Assembly: GCA_004356305.1 (NCBI GenBank)
Contig: SMXJ01000017.1
Location: forward strand, 1-15,057
Direction of reading: 5' to 3'
DNA: 15,057 bases
Source of the DNA: Bacteroidota bacterium
GTDB taxonomy: Bacteria > Bacteroidota > Bacteroidia > Flavobacteriales > Flavobacteriaceae
Below the pieces are notes generated by a model. It saw only the letters and a program-made list of their open reading frames with translations, searched no databases and was not told the DNA's origin. This document shows, piece after piece, positions 1-6,574 of this stretch (position 1 is the stretch's first letter; the number at the start of each line of letters is the position of its first letter). Made by a program: the position numbers and the translations under genes.

Positions 1-165
1 TGCATGAGTGTCTACATCCAGCTCAAAAAGAGGCCCTTTCAATAATTGAGCGATTTCCAGACTAGCTTCTTCTTTGTTCACTTTATCTGCAATTGGATTT
101 GCAGCAAAAAGTGTAGTTCCGACTAATAGCACTAAGGCTAAGGTAATTGATTTAATTGTTTTCAT
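1..165 (-). CDS. Small secreted protein, N-terminal part (runs off left edge)
   Basis: The frame opens with ATG at 163-165 and stays open for 55 codons to the window edge, so only the N-terminus is visible. It starts with a basic MKTIK followed by a hydrophobic run (LALVLLVGTTLFA), a classical signal peptide probably cut near FAANP at about residue 22; the mature protein would be periplasmic or exported. The visible mature part is acidic and helical in character (KVNKEEASLEIAQLLKGP). It resembles a family of roughly 100-residue conserved flavobacterial exported proteins of unknown role; that match is from memory. No TAnnTTTG box is seen upstream, but an unusual phased TTAAC array lies about 90 bp upstream of the start and may control it. 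Function unknown. Confidence 0.75.
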   Translation of the reverse strand, partial: MKTIKSITLALVLLVGTTLFAANPIADKVNKEEASLEIAQLLKGPLFELDVDTHA

Positions 166-254
166 ACTTGTTCGTTTTTTGATGAATGATAAATTGACTG
201 ATAATACATAATAGACGACCGCAGGTATGAAAATGTTACGCAACGCACTGCTAT

Positions 255-290
255 TTAACTATTTATTAACCATTATTAACGTTGCTTAAC
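255..290. promoter_or_regulatory. Four TTAAC words phased at 10-11 bp
   Basis: TTAAC occurs at 255-259, 266-270, 276-280 and 286-290, so start-to-start spacing is 11, 10 and 10 bp, one helical turn each. A fifth copy at 320-324 is 34 bp further, about three turns. Read on the - strand these are GTTAA words, and the two at 276-290 are embedded in ACGTTAA. They lie upstream of the small secreted protein gene starting at 165 and downstream of sucC. The same-face spacing suggests a cooperative binding site for a dimeric or multimeric regulator. Two copies fit a remembered LytTR-type half-site pattern, but this identity is only inferred. Confidence 0.45.
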
Positions 291-342
291 GTATAAAAAA
301 GAAGAAATCCCAAAATAAATTAACGAAAACATTATAATTTCT

Positions 343-362
343 CAATAATCTACAGATTATTG
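343..362 (-). terminator. Hairpin after sucC, weak terminator candidate
   Basis: CAATAATC at 343-350 and GATTATTG at 355-362 form a perfect 8-bp stem with a 4-base loop, starting 26 bp past the sucC stop codon in the direction of transcription. The stem is AT-rich, and the following bases in the - direction are AT-rich without a long uninterrupted T run, so it is at best a weak rho-independent terminator. It could instead be a 3'-end processing or stability hairpin, or a protein-binding palindrome. Confidence 0.35.
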
Positions 363-387
363 TATGGTAATAGTAAAGTGCAAATGA

Positions 388-1578
388 CTAGGCGAGTACT
401 GCCTGTACTTTGTCTGCAGCTTCCTGGAATTCGATAGCAGATTGAACATCCAATCCGCTATTGTCGATTAGATCTTTGGCTATGTCTGCATTGGTTCCTT
501 GCAAGCGTACAATGATAGGGACATTGATATTACCCATGTTCTTGTACGCATCAATTATACCTTGAGCAACACGGTCACATCGTACTATACCTCCAAAGAT
601 ATTAATCAAGATTGCCTTTACATTGGGATCTTTCAGAATTAAATTAAAAGCCGCTTCAACACGTTCCGCGTCTGCGGTCCCCCCTACATCCAGAAAATTG
701 GCGGGTTCTCCTCCAGCTTGTTTGATCAAATCCATAGTCGCCATCGCCAGGCCAGCACCATTTACCATACAACCTACATTTCCATCCAGATCAACGTAGT
801 TCAAGCCTACCGCTTTTGCTTCTACCTCAATAGGATTTTCTTCACGAATATCGCGCATTGCTTCGTAATCCTTATGCCGGAACAAAGCATTATCGTCCAA
901 TGTGACCTTTGCGTCTACGGCGATCACACGATCATCACTGGTTTTTAAAACGGGATTGATTTCAATTAAAGAGGAATCGGACTTCACATAAGCGGTATAC
1001 AAGGCAATTACAAACTTTACCATTTCTCCGAACGCCTTACCACTTAAACCAAGATTGAAAGCAATGCGACGGGCCTGAAAAGGAAGCAACCCCACAGTCG
1101 GATCAATTTTTTCTGTAAAAATAAGGTGGGGTGTTTCTTCTGCTACCGCTTCAATATCCATACCCCCTTCAGTAGAATACATGATCATATTTCTACCACT
1201 TGCACGATTGAGTAAAACGCTCATATAATATTCTTCCGGCTCACTATCGCCAGGATAATAAACATCTTCTGCCACCAAAACTTGATGTACCTTTTTGCCC
1301 TTGGCACTCGTTTGAGGGGTGATAAGGTTCATTCCTATGATCTGTCCTGCAATATCTCTAACTTCTTCCAGACTTTTTGCGAGCTTTACACCTCCTCCTT
1401 TTCCCCGACCCCCGGCATGCACCTGAGCCTTGATCATATGCCACACTGTTCCTGTATCCCCGGTTAATTTTTTTGCGGCTGTTACCGCCTCTTCGGCAGT
1501 ATGAGCTAAGATACCGCGTTGGATCTCTACTCCAAAACTGTTTAATATTTCTTTACCTTGATACTCGTGTAGATTCAT
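388..1578 (-). CDS. sucC: Succinyl-CoA synthetase (ADP-forming), beta subunit
   Basis: This TCA-cycle enzyme subunit interconverts succinyl-CoA and succinate with substrate-level phosphorylation; the beta subunit carries the ATP-grasp nucleotide site and pairs with SucD in the cytoplasm. From the chosen start the protein is 396 residues, the normal family length. It opens with the hallmark MNLHEYQGKE, then a glycine-rich ATP-grasp segment GGRGKGGG (56-63), the metal-binding EINP (206-209), and the ligase-CoA half with NGAGLAM (273-279) and NIFGGI (326-331). The frame extends nine codons further upstream to a TTG, but the family N-terminus begins at this ATG. sucD is not adjacent; I believe separation of the two is common in flavobacteria. 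A TAnnTTTG box lies 25-32 bp upstream. lysA is divergent. Confidence 0.97.
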   Translation of the reverse strand: MNLHEYQGKEILNSFGVEIQRGILAHTAEEAVTAAKKLTGDTGTVWHMIKAQVHAGGRGKGGGVKLAKSLEEVRDIAGQIIGMNLITPQTSAKGKKVHQVLVAEDVYYPGDSEPEEYYMSVLLNRASGRNMIMYSTEGGMDIEAVAEETPHLIFTEKIDPTVGLLPFQARRIAFNLGLSGKAFGEMVKFVIALYTAYVKSDSSLIEINPVLKTSDDRVIAVDAKVTLDDNALFRHKDYEAMRDIREENPIEVEAKAVGLNYVDLDGNVGCMVNGAGLAMATMDLIKQAGGEPANFLDVGGTADAERVEAAFNLILKDPNVKAILINIFGGIVRCDRVAQGIIDAYKNMGNINVPIIVRLQGTNADIAKDLIDNSGLDVQSAIEFQEAADKVQAVLA

Positions 1579-1602
1579 TTGACTCAATTTTTTACAGATG
1601 GA

Positions 1603-1610
1603 CAAAAGTA
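1603..1610 (-). promoter_or_regulatory. Candidate sucC -7 promoter box
   Basis: The - strand reads TACTTTTG, an exact match to the Bacteroidota TAnnTTTG -7 consensus, 25-32 bp upstream of the sucC ATG. This would give a leader of roughly 20 nt. No clear TTG -33 element is seen at the expected spacing. Confidence 0.5.
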
Positions 1611-1747
1611 AGAAATGTTGATGAGAGAATAGAAGAGATAAAAGAAAAAAAACAGAGAATTACATACTCAAGAACCAGCGATAATCGATCACTTCCTTTT
1701 TTCAAAAAAATTATAGAAATAATAGTATCAAATAACACTGAACCTAG

Positions 1748-1755
1748 TAATTTTG
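1748..1755 (+). promoter_or_regulatory. Candidate lysA -7 promoter box
   Basis: TAATTTTG matches the Bacteroidota TAnnTTTG -7 consensus and sits 40-47 bp upstream of the lysA start, in the correct orientation. No convincing -33 TTG is seen. With the opposite-facing box at 1603-1610 it makes the 216-bp sucC-lysA gap a divergent promoter region; I see no other feature in that gap. Confidence 0.5.
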
Positions 1756-1794
1756 TCAGCCTAAATTCTATTAATTAACTTTTTAAACATCTCA

Positions 1795-3003
1795 ATGATG
1801 ACACAGCAAGATCTTCTAGCCGTAGCGAGTGAGTTTGGAAATCCGGTATACGTGTATGACACCCATAAAATTGAGGAGCAATATAAACGATTGGACAATG
1901 CCTTTAAAAAGGTCAAAAAGGTTAATATCTATTATGCTGTAAAGGCACTTTCCAATATTTCGGTCTTGAAATATCTCAATTCATTGGGTGCCGGCATGGA
2001 CACGGTTTCGATTCAAGAAGTACGATTAGCGAAAGAAGCCGGTGTTCCTTCAGAAAAAATAATTTTTACTCCCAATGGTGTTTCTATATCGGAGATAGAG
2101 ACTGCAGCACAACTCGGGGTTCAGATCAACATTGACAACCTTACAATTTTGGAGCAGTTTGGTACCAAACATCCTGTGGTTCCTGTTTGTATACGCATCA
2201 ATCCACATGTGATGGCAGGTGGCAACACGAATATATCTGTTGGACATATTGATAGCAAGTTTGGAATTTCCATTCATCAACTGCCACATATCAAGCGAAT
2301 TGTGGAGAATACAGGGATGAATATCAATGGTATACATATGCATACCGGTAGTGATATTCTGGATATTGATGTGTTTTTATATGCTTCGGAAATATTATTT
2401 AGAATGGTAAAGAATTTTAATCGGCTTGAGTTCATTGACTTCGGAAGTGGTTTCAAAGTGCCTTATAAAGAAGGTGACATTGAAACCAATGTGGAAGAAA
2501 TGGGTGAAAAATTGAGCAATCGATTCAATGAATTTTGCGCGGAGTACGGAAAAGAACTCACACTTGTTTTTGAACCTGGCAAATTTTTGGTGAGTGAGGC
2601 CGGAAAATTCCTGGTTCAGGTTAATGTTATAAAACAAACCACCTCCACCGTTTTCGCCCAGGTGGATAGCGGGTTTAATCATCTTATTCGTCCTGTGCTG
2701 TACGGCAGCCAGCACCAAATTGAAAACATTAGCAACCCAAATGGACGTGAGCGTTTTTACAGTGTTGTGGGCTACATTTGTGAATCAGACACGTTTGCGA
2801 ACAATCGGCGTATCGCCGAATTAAGCGAAGGGGATATACTTTCTTTCAGCAATGCCGGAGCTTATTGTTTTAGCATGGCAAGTAATTACAACAGTCGGTA
2901 CAGACCCGTTGAAGTGCTTTGGCACAATAACAAAGCTCATTTGATACGCAAGCGAGAATCTTTTGAAGATTTGATCAAAAATCAGGTCGCAATTGAAATA
3001 TAA
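1795..3003 (+). CDS. lysA: Diaminopimelate decarboxylase
   Basis: This PLP enzyme of the fold-III alanine racemase-like class decarboxylates meso-diaminopimelate to L-lysine, the final step of lysine synthesis, in the cytoplasm. At 402 residues it has family length. Visible motifs are the PLP Schiff-base lysine in YYAVKA (K50), the HMHTGSDI segment (181-188) near the cofactor ring, GSGF (217-220), EPGK (260-263) for phosphate and substrate binding, the active-site cysteine in GYICESD (C329), and AGAYCFSMASNYN with Y357 facing PLP. EPGK replaces the more usual EPGR. Two ATGs are adjacent at 1795 and 1798; either could be used. The gene is monocistronic: it has its own promoter, and a strong terminator follows six bases after the stop. 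Related ornithine/arginine decarboxylases are less likely given the CES and AGAY motifs. Confidence 0.93.
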   Translation: MMTQQDLLAVASEFGNPVYVYDTHKIEEQYKRLDNAFKKVKKVNIYYAVKALSNISVLKYLNSLGAGMDTVSIQEVRLAKEAGVPSEKIIFTPNGVSISEIETAAQLGVQINIDNLTILEQFGTKHPVVPVCIRINPHVMAGGNTNISVGHIDSKFGISIHQLPHIKRIVENTGMNINGIHMHTGSDILDIDVFLYASEILFRMVKNFNRLEFIDFGSGFKVPYKEGDIETNVEEMGEKLSNRFNEFCAEYGKELTLVFEPGKFLVSEAGKFLVQVNVIKQTTSTVFAQVDSGFNHLIRPVLYGSQHQIENISNPNGRERFYSVVGYICESDTFANNRRIAELSEGDILSFSNAGAYCFSMASNYNSRYRPVEVLWHNNKAHLIRKRESFEDLIKNQVAIEI

Positions 3004-3008
3004 AATCG

Positions 3009-3035
3009 AACGCTCCATAATTTGGAGCGTTTTTT
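3009..3035 (+). terminator. Rho-independent terminator of lysA
   Basis: AACGCTCCA (3009-3017) and TGGAGCGTT (3023-3031) form a perfect 9-bp stem around a 5-base loop, followed directly by a T run to 3035. It begins six bases after the lysA stop codon. Confidence 0.9.
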
Positions 3036-3041
3036 GGTTGA

Positions 3042-3269
3042 ATTACAGGCAGATATCATGGCCGTTGGATCAAACTTTATTTTTCAGCTAATGTATCCGT
3101 TTTTAATATACTTGAAGAAAATGCAAACTCAGATCCACAAAACCGTTTTTATACGCTAAGTGCAGCACAACTTGCGATCAATGGTAATGGTTTAATTGAA
3201 ATGGTCTATGATGAAAATGGAGGTCCCGATGGTTTGGGAAGATGGATTATCATTAAGTTTAGAGAATAA
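3042..3269 (+). pseudogene. Frameshifted small-gene relic
   Basis: Between the lysA terminator and the nitronate monooxygenase gene lies a + strand frame open for 75 codons (3042-3266, TAA at 3267-3269) that has no ATG near its 5' end yet reads like real protein: it ends with the segments NRFYTLSAAQ, NGNGLIEMVYDENGG and GLGRWIIIKF. An ATG at 3058 opens a different frame that stops at 3159. One extra T in the T5 run at 3080-3084 would join the two into a 70-residue protein starting MAVGSNFIFSANVSVF. This suggests either a recently frameshifted small gene or the C-terminal remnant of a larger one. The family is not recognised. A purely chance open frame is possible, but the protein-like composition argues against it. 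Confidence 0.45.
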
Positions 3270-3286
3270 TTTTAGTTCCGTACGAT

Positions 3287-4228
3287 TTAGTACATAGCAA
3301 CGTCATTCCTAGCCACTTCAAATTCAGCCATCATTTCTTCTATAATTATTGCAGCCGGTTTGATTTCGTGAATCAATCCTGAGATCTGACCTATTTCAAG
3401 TTCGCCTTCTTCCAGATCGCCTTCAAACATACCACGTTTAGCACGAGTACGACCCAATAATTCTTGTAGTTGTTCTACAGAAGGTCCTGTTTTGTATAGT
3501 TCCGCTATGTCTTCATAAAACTTGTTCCTGATCATACGCACCGGCGCCAGTTCCTTTAGAGTTAACCTTGTATCGCCTTCCTTTGCATTTACAACCACAT
3601 CCTTAAAAGACCGGTGCGCACTGCTTTCTTCACTTGCTACAAAACGACTTCCCACTTGCACACCATCGGCGCCCAAAACCATTACAGCAAGCATACCACG
3701 ACCTGTGGCAATTCCTCCTGCGGCAATAATTGGAATTTTTATTTGCTCCTTCACCATTGGGATCAAAGTGAGGGTAGTGGTCTCATCCCTTCCATTGTGT
3801 CCACCGGCTTCAAATCCTTCAGCAACAATTGCATCCACACCGGCTTCCTGTGCCTTTAATGCAAACTTAACACTGCTCACTACATGAACTACGGTAATAC
3901 CATTATCCTTTAATTTTGAGGTGTAGATCTTAGGATTCCCTGCTGAAGTAAATACAATTTTCACACCTTCTTCAATAATTATCTCGATGATCTCTTCCAG
4001 ATTTGGATAGAGCATGGGCACATTTACCCCAAAGGGATGATCCGTGGCTTTTTTACATTTTATGATATGCTCTCCAAGTACTTCCGGATACATGGAACCG
4101 GCACCAATGATCCCTAAGCCACCCGAATTACTCACAGCACTGGCTAATCGCCAACCGCTATTCCATATCATCCCTGCCTGGATAATGGGATATTGAATTC
4201 CGAAAAGTTCAGTAATTCTATTCTGCAC
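3287..4228 (-). CDS. Nitronate monooxygenase / FabK-like FMN-dependent oxidoreductase
   Basis: A 313-residue TIM-barrel flavoprotein of the nitronate monooxygenase (2-nitropropane dioxygenase) and FabK enoyl-ACP reductase superfamily. Motifs are the N-terminal PIIQAGM (14-20), the flavin-contacting GGLGIIGAGS (36-45), EGFEAGGHNG (137-146) with the conserved catalytic histidine H144, and the FMN phosphate loops AAGGIATGRG (169-178) and GADGVQVGSRF (186-196). Sequence alone does not separate detoxification of nitronates from a fatty-acid reductase role. The start is GTG: 4226-4228 reads CAC on the + strand, no in-frame ATG lies nearby upstream, and MQNRITELFG is the usual N-terminus of this family. 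It lies 82 bp after mnmA on the same strand, with no obvious promoter between, so co-transcription is likely. Confidence 0.85.
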   Translation of the reverse strand: MQNRITELFGIQYPIIQAGMIWNSGWRLASAVSNSGGLGIIGAGSMYPEVLGEHIIKCKKATDHPFGVNVPMLYPNLEEIIEIIIEEGVKIVFTSAGNPKIYTSKLKDNGITVVHVVSSVKFALKAQEAGVDAIVAEGFEAGGHNGRDETTTLTLIPMVKEQIKIPIIAAGGIATGRGMLAVMVLGADGVQVGSRFVASEESSAHRSFKDVVVNAKEGDTRLTLKELAPVRMIRNKFYEDIAELYKTGPSVEQLQELLGRTRAKRGMFEGDLEEGELEIGQISGLIHEIKPAAIIIEEMMAEFEVARNDVAMY

Positions 4229-4310
4229 TATTCTTTTATTATTATGAAGGATTCTAATATCCCCTTGGATTTTAACACCGTAGTTATCAGTACTTTTTTC
4301 ACAGCAGAAT

Positions 4311-5498
4311 TTACGAAATCACACCGCTACCCAACAACTCATCATCCTGATACCAGGCAACAAATTGCCCTTCGGTAATGGCAGATTGTGGACTATCAAA
4401 TATAATATAAAGCCCTGAAACGGTTCGGTGAATCATCGCCTTTTCCAAAGGTTGTCTATAACGAATTCTGGCCATCACCTCCATTTGACTATCGATTTGC
4501 AGTGTGAGATCTTCCCTTACCCAATGGATCTCATCGGCCAAAACAAATAATCCTCTTCGGTACAATCCAGGATGTTTCTTGCCTTGACCCGTATAAATTA
4601 CATTCTCCTTCACATCGGTATCGATCACGAACAATGGTTCTACTGTACCTCCTACATCCAATCCTTTCCGTTGTCCTTTTGTAAAATAATGAGCTCCTTG
4701 ATGTGTTCCCACTACTTTTCCATCCTTTTTTTGATAGTGATACTTTTCTGAAAGAAATTGTAGCTTTTCTTCTTCGGAATTAAATAATGGCATTTCTTTT
4801 TCATATGCGGCAAATTGAGAAGGTACTTCAACGATCACCCCCTCCCTGGCAGCCAACTGTTGCTGGAGAAAATCGGGTAAACGAACTTTTCCGATAAAAC
4901 AAAGCCCTTGAGAATCTCGTTTTTCGGCGGTAATTAATTCTTGAGCAGCAGCAATTTCCCGTACCTGTGGTTTTAGTAACTCCCCAATAGGAAACAGGGT
5001 TTTTGCCAATTGCTCCTGTGATAACTGACATAAAAAATATGACTGATCTTTATTAGGGTCCTTACCGGACAGCAATTGATAAATTTCCTTCCCCTCTACT
5101 TCAATGGTCCCCTTTCGACAGTAATGCCCTGTTGCCACATAATCTGCACTTAACTCCATGGCGATCTTCATAAAGACATCAAATTTTATTTCCCGGTTGC
5201 AAAGCACGTCGGGGTTGGGAGTACGTCCCATTTCATATTCTTTGAACATATAGTCTATTATACGCTCCTTGTACTGTTCACTTAAATCTATGGTTTGAAA
5301 TGGAATACCCAATTTCTGTGCTACCAACATGGCGTCGTTGCTGTCTTCCAGCCAAGGACATTCGTTGGAAATAGTCACGGTATCATCATGCCAGTTCTTC
5401 ATGAACAAGCCAATAACATCATAGCCCTGCTCTTTTAAAAGGAAGGCTGCTACACTGGAATCTACTCCACCGCTAAGACCTACGACTACTCGTTTCAT
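4311..5498 (-). CDS. mnmA: tRNA-specific 2-thiouridylase
   Basis: MnmA installs the 2-thio group on wobble uridine 34 of Lys, Glu and Gln tRNAs, using ATP to adenylate the base and a persulfide sulfur. The 395-residue protein has the N-terminal PP-loop SGGVDSS (9-15), the catalytic cysteine in NPDVLCNREIKF (C100), and the persulfide cysteine in DSQGLCFIG (C200), followed by the central domain with GAHYFTKGQRKG and the C-terminal beta-barrel ending GSGVIS. Family-typical length, both cysteines present. The ATG at 5498 precedes the PP-loop with no room for an alternative start. A TAnnTTTG box lies 50 bp upstream, and a palindromic repeat separates it from the gene before. Confidence 0.97.
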   Translation of the reverse strand: MKRVVVGLSGGVDSSVAAFLLKEQGYDVIGLFMKNWHDDTVTISNECPWLEDSNDAMLVAQKLGIPFQTIDLSEQYKERIIDYMFKEYEMGRTPNPDVLCNREIKFDVFMKIAMELSADYVATGHYCRKGTIEVEGKEIYQLLSGKDPNKDQSYFLCQLSQEQLAKTLFPIGELLKPQVREIAAAQELITAEKRDSQGLCFIGKVRLPDFLQQQLAAREGVIVEVPSQFAAYEKEMPLFNSEEEKLQFLSEKYHYQKKDGKVVGTHQGAHYFTKGQRKGLDVGGTVEPLFVIDTDVKENVIYTGQGKKHPGLYRRGLFVLADEIHWVREDLTLQIDSQMEVMARIRYRQPLEKAMIHRTVSGLYIIFDSPQSAITEGQFVAWYQDDELLGSGVIS

Positions 5499-5547
5499 GA
5501 ATTAAATTTAATGACTACCCAATAAATAGAAAGGGTAGATCAAAACG

Positions 5548-5555
5548 CAAAATTA
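5548..5555 (-). promoter_or_regulatory. Candidate mnmA -7 promoter box
   Basis: The - strand reads TAATTTTG, matching TAnnTTTG, 50-57 bp upstream of the mnmA ATG. A TTG lies about 24 nt upstream of the box, slightly beyond the usual -33 spacing. Confidence 0.5.
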
Positions 5556-5594
5556 CAACAAATTAGGTATAAGATAAGTCAATTTTCAAGCAAC

Positions 5595-5693
5595 AAATTC
5601 CAAATAAATTCAATTTTCAATCCCTATAGCTATCGGGACCAAATTCGAAAAACACTGGAAGTTTCGGATTTTGTTATTTGATTTTTGGAATTT
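5595..5693. repeat. Nested palindromic intergenic repeat
   Basis: Outer arms AAATTCCAAA (5595-5604) and TTTGGAATTT (5684-5693) are perfect 10-bp inverted repeats. Between them are two further palindromes: TCCCTATAGCTATCGGGA (5621-5638, one mismatched pair) and AAATTCGAAA/TTTCGGATTT (5641-5650 and 5662-5671, one G-T type mismatch). Together they could fold into a three-way-junction-like structure. The inner palindrome resembles TCCCGATAGCTATCGGGA, which I recall as recurrent in flavobacterial intergenic DNA. The element sits between the 3' end of the MORN-repeat gene and the mnmA promoter, so it may serve as transcript end or be a REP-like repeat. Confidence 0.55.
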
Positions 5694-5722
5694 TAATCGT
5701 CAAAAGATTTTGTGTTAATAAA

Positions 5723-6415
5723 CTACTGTCTATTTTTCAATGGTTTAGGATAGGTTTCTTCCAATTCAACCTTCCCGTTTTTATAGTACTTCCATAGGCC
5801 ATGTTTCTTGCCATTTACGTATTGCCCTTTGATGGTCACATTGCCATAGGCATCGTAATATTCGGCAGGGCCATGAAGCAGGTCGTTGAAATACATTAGT
5901 TTTTTAAGTAAAATACCGTCAGGTGAATAATATTTATTCTCACCTTGTTTTAATCCATTTTCGTAATTGAGCTCCTCGGTAATCTGACCATTTAGATAAA
6001 AGGTTGTTTTGACGCCATCCATAACTCCTTCACGATAAAATTCACGCGTCATAATTCCCGCTGTTTTCTCGTGATAATATACCCACTCCCCCATCCGGTG
6101 CTTGCCGGCCATCTTGCCTTCACTAACCAACTTCCCGCTTTTGGTAAAGTATTGAACATCGGCCTGGTTCTTTTTAGACGAGAACTTTTTAATAACCATG
6201 GGCTGTGACCCACAGTCTTCACAATAAAATTTAAAGGTTCCTATTTCTTTTCCGTGCTTAAACTGACCTTTGTAGCGTAGTTGATCACTGTTGGGAAATT
6301 TCTTTTGCCAAGTTCCATGGCGCTCTCCGGCATCATCCAATTGATTTATCTCCTGGGCTATGAGGGAACCAAGGCTAGTAATTATTCCGAAGAAAATAAA
6401 AAATGACAACTTCAT
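5723..6415 (-). CDS. Secreted MORN-like repeat protein (YwqK-type)
   Basis: A 230-residue protein with a signal peptide (MKLSFFIFFGIITSLGSLIA, cut after about residue 20). The mature part is a chain of about seven degenerate MORN/YwqK-like repeats of the form xGxxxxGKxxGxWxxY, for example GQFKHGKEIGTFKFY (50-64), GKMAGKHRMGEWVYY (100-114), EGVMDGVKTTFY (129-140), ENGLKQGENKYY (152-163) and GQYVNGKKHGLWKYY (197-211). Between repeats one and two is a Cys-x-x-Cys pair (C65, C68). Such proteins are often auto-labelled 'toxin-antitoxin YwqK family antitoxin', a name with little meaning here; repeats of this type form beta-hairpin surfaces. A near-match -7 box (TACTTTCG) lies about 15-22 bp upstream. 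Cellular role unknown; probably periplasmic or outer-surface. Confidence 0.8.
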   Translation of the reverse strand: MKLSFFIFFGIITSLGSLIAQEINQLDDAGERHGTWQKKFPNSDQLRYKGQFKHGKEIGTFKFYCEDCGSQPMVIKKFSSKKNQADVQYFTKSGKLVSEGKMAGKHRMGEWVYYHEKTAGIMTREFYREGVMDGVKTTFYLNGQITEELNYENGLKQGENKYYSPDGILLKKLMYFNDLLHGPAEYYDAYGNVTIKGQYVNGKKHGLWKYYKNGKVELEETYPKPLKNRQ

Positions 6416-6574
6416 TCTACAAAATGATTTCTTTCGAAAGTAAACGCGACTATTCGATAAGTATTTTATTACCCATAGTATAATAAACTTAAGTTGACCG
6501 CAATACCATTTTCCTTTTCAGATGGAAAAGTAGCAAATTAAAACAATTCTCAGGCGATGATATAATGATACAAA

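Noticed and set aside
1579..1605. Nine-codon N-terminal extension of sucC starting at a TTG
   Set aside because: The family begins at MNLHEYQGKE, and the extension overlaps the candidate -7 box.
3522..3887. 121-codon + strand open frame inside the nitronate monooxygenase-like gene
   Set aside because: It lies wholly within a well-supported gene on the other strand and has no recognisable protein features; it is a shadow frame.
5723..6415. Reading the MORN-like gene as an antitoxin of a toxin-antitoxin pair
   Set aside because: It has a signal peptide, and there is no small toxin gene next to it; the label derives only from the YwqK family name.
6516..6534. CTTTTC/GAAAAG inverted repeat downstream of yidC
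   Set aside because: The stem is short and no T run follows in the direction of transcription, so it is not convincing as a terminator.
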